Assembly (NCBI GenBank): GCA_014378285.1
Contig: JACMNZ010000413.1
Coordinates: 1 to 6,681, forward strand
DNA from: Pseudopedobacter sp.
Lineage (GTDB): Bacteria; Bacteroidota; Bacteroidia; Sphingobacteriales; Sphingobacteriaceae
Direction: 5' to 3'
DNA length: 6,681 bases
Positions 6,360 to 6,681 of this stretch are shown here, piece by piece. A program made the position numbers and the translations under genes. The notes below the pieces were generated by a model. That model made no database searches and was not told the DNA's origin. It worked only from the letters and a program-made list of their open reading frames with translations. How positions within the stretch are numbered: the first letter of the stretch is position 1; every line of letters begins with the position of its first letter.

Positions 6360-6431
6360 GCGTTCTTAGTTTAATGGATAGAATGTAAGATTCCGGTTCT
6401 TACGGTACAGGTTCGATTCCTGTAGAGCGCA
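6360..6431 (+). tRNA. tRNA-Arg (anticodon CCG)
   Basis: A 72-nt cloverleaf. The acceptor stem GCGTTCT/AGAGCGC is complete with one G-T pair, and the discriminator is A6431. The D stem is GTTT/GAAT with loop AATGGATA. The anticodon stem is TAAGA/TCTTA with loop TTCCGGT, placing anticodon CCG at 6393-6395. The variable region is 4 nt, and the T arm is ACAGG/CCTGT with loop TTCGATT. CCA is not encoded: the next bases are C then seven T. It reads CGG arginine codons. It begins 5 nt after the ychF stop and no separate promoter is evident in that gap, so it probably depends on ychF transcription and RNase P processing. Confidence 0.95.
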
Positions 6432-6456
6432 CTTTTTTTAAGTTCTATTTATAGAT

Positions 6457-6487
6457 AAAAAACCGATTGAGTTTCAATCGGTTTTTT
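6457..6487. terminator. Bidirectional terminator between tRNA-Arg and the convergent RidA-family gene
   Basis: The perfect 14-bp stem AAAAAACCGATTGA (6457-6470) / TCAATCGGTTTTTT (6474-6487) has the 3-nt loop GTT. The A and T runs at the two ends act as the U-tract for either strand. It would therefore end both the ychF-tRNA transcript from the left and the RidA-family transcript from the right. Confidence 0.88.
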
Positions 6488-6525
6488 GTTTTGAAACGAT
6501 TTATAAAAAAACTTCTTATAACTCT

Positions 6526-6681
6526 TTATAAAATAGCTGTCATTTCCATTTCAATCAACATATCTGGGTCTATCAATTTGTTAACTTCTACCATCGTGGT
6601 AACAGGTTTTATATCTTTAAAGAATAAACCATGTGCTTTTGCGGCTTGTTCCCACAAGCTTATATCAGTGATAAACATCCT
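6526..6681 (-). CDS. RidA/YjgF/UK114-superfamily protein, 3' end only (lacks the catalytic Arg)
   Basis: The last 51 codons plus TAA of a gene running off the right edge. The visible protein begins RMFITDISLWEQAAKAHGLF and continues through VTTMVEVNKLIDPDMLIEME to the end TAIL. This is the C-terminal half of the RidA fold: the helix after the second beta hairpin, then the conserved VEV and EME/TA strands. From the E. coli RidA sequence as I recall it, the VEV motif aligns with VEV at 108-110. This puts Thr (codon 6598-6600) at Arg105, the residue needed to hydrolyse reactive enamines/imines such as 2-aminoacrylate. A Glu equivalent to E120 is kept. The protein is therefore likely from one of the Rid subfamilies that lack Arg105 and whose role is unclear. 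It is convergent with ychF-tRNA and shares the terminator at 6457-6487. Confidence 0.9.
   Translation of the reverse strand, partial: RMFITDISLWEQAAKAHGLFFKDIKPVTTMVEVNKLIDPDMLIEMEMTAIL

Overview
The window looks like chromosomal DNA of a Bacteroidota bacterium, most likely a Sphingobacteriaceae relative such as Pedobacter or Mucilaginibacter. This is inferred from the low G+C content, the near absence of Shine-Dalgarno sequences, a TAnnTTTG-type -7 element before ychF, and a DUF4382 lipoprotein. No phage, transposase or CRISPR signal is visible.

Left part (10-3151, minus strand): a tight four-gene operon. In transcription order it encodes a small exported Lys/Pro/Ile-rich protein, a predicted outer-membrane beta-barrel, an OmpR/PhoB-family response regulator and its sensor histidine kinase. 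The gaps are 9 nt, 11 nt and a 4-nt ATGA overlap. Divergent from it (3303-4667, plus strand) are a DUF4382 lipoprotein and a secreted Tyr-rich protein with a Gly/Lys/His tail.

The 151-bp region between the two arms holds the most interesting signal. Two pairs of contiguous 11-bp direct repeats (consensus WMATTTCATNT) are arranged as mirror images about position 3217.5. Each pair points outward to a -7-like element at an identical 8-nt spacing. Tandem 11-bp repeats are the usual target of PhoB/OmpR-type regulators. I infer that the local regulator binds here, autoregulates its operon and co-controls the divergent envelope genes. The locus would then be a self-contained envelope-sensing system: sensor, regulator, barrel, small exported protein, lipoprotein and secreted protein.

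Middle (4668-5253): 586 bp without a convincing gene. It has a terminator for the lipoprotein unit, then a perfect 23-bp-arm palindrome, then featureless AT-rich DNA, then the ychF promoter and a leader with two possible hairpins.

Right part (5254-6681): housekeeping genes. The P-loop ATPase gene ychF is followed after only 5 nt by a tRNA-Arg(CCG) gene, then a symmetric 14-bp-stem terminator. Last comes the 3' end of a convergent RidA-superfamily gene, which lacks the arginine needed for imine deaminase activity and runs off the window.
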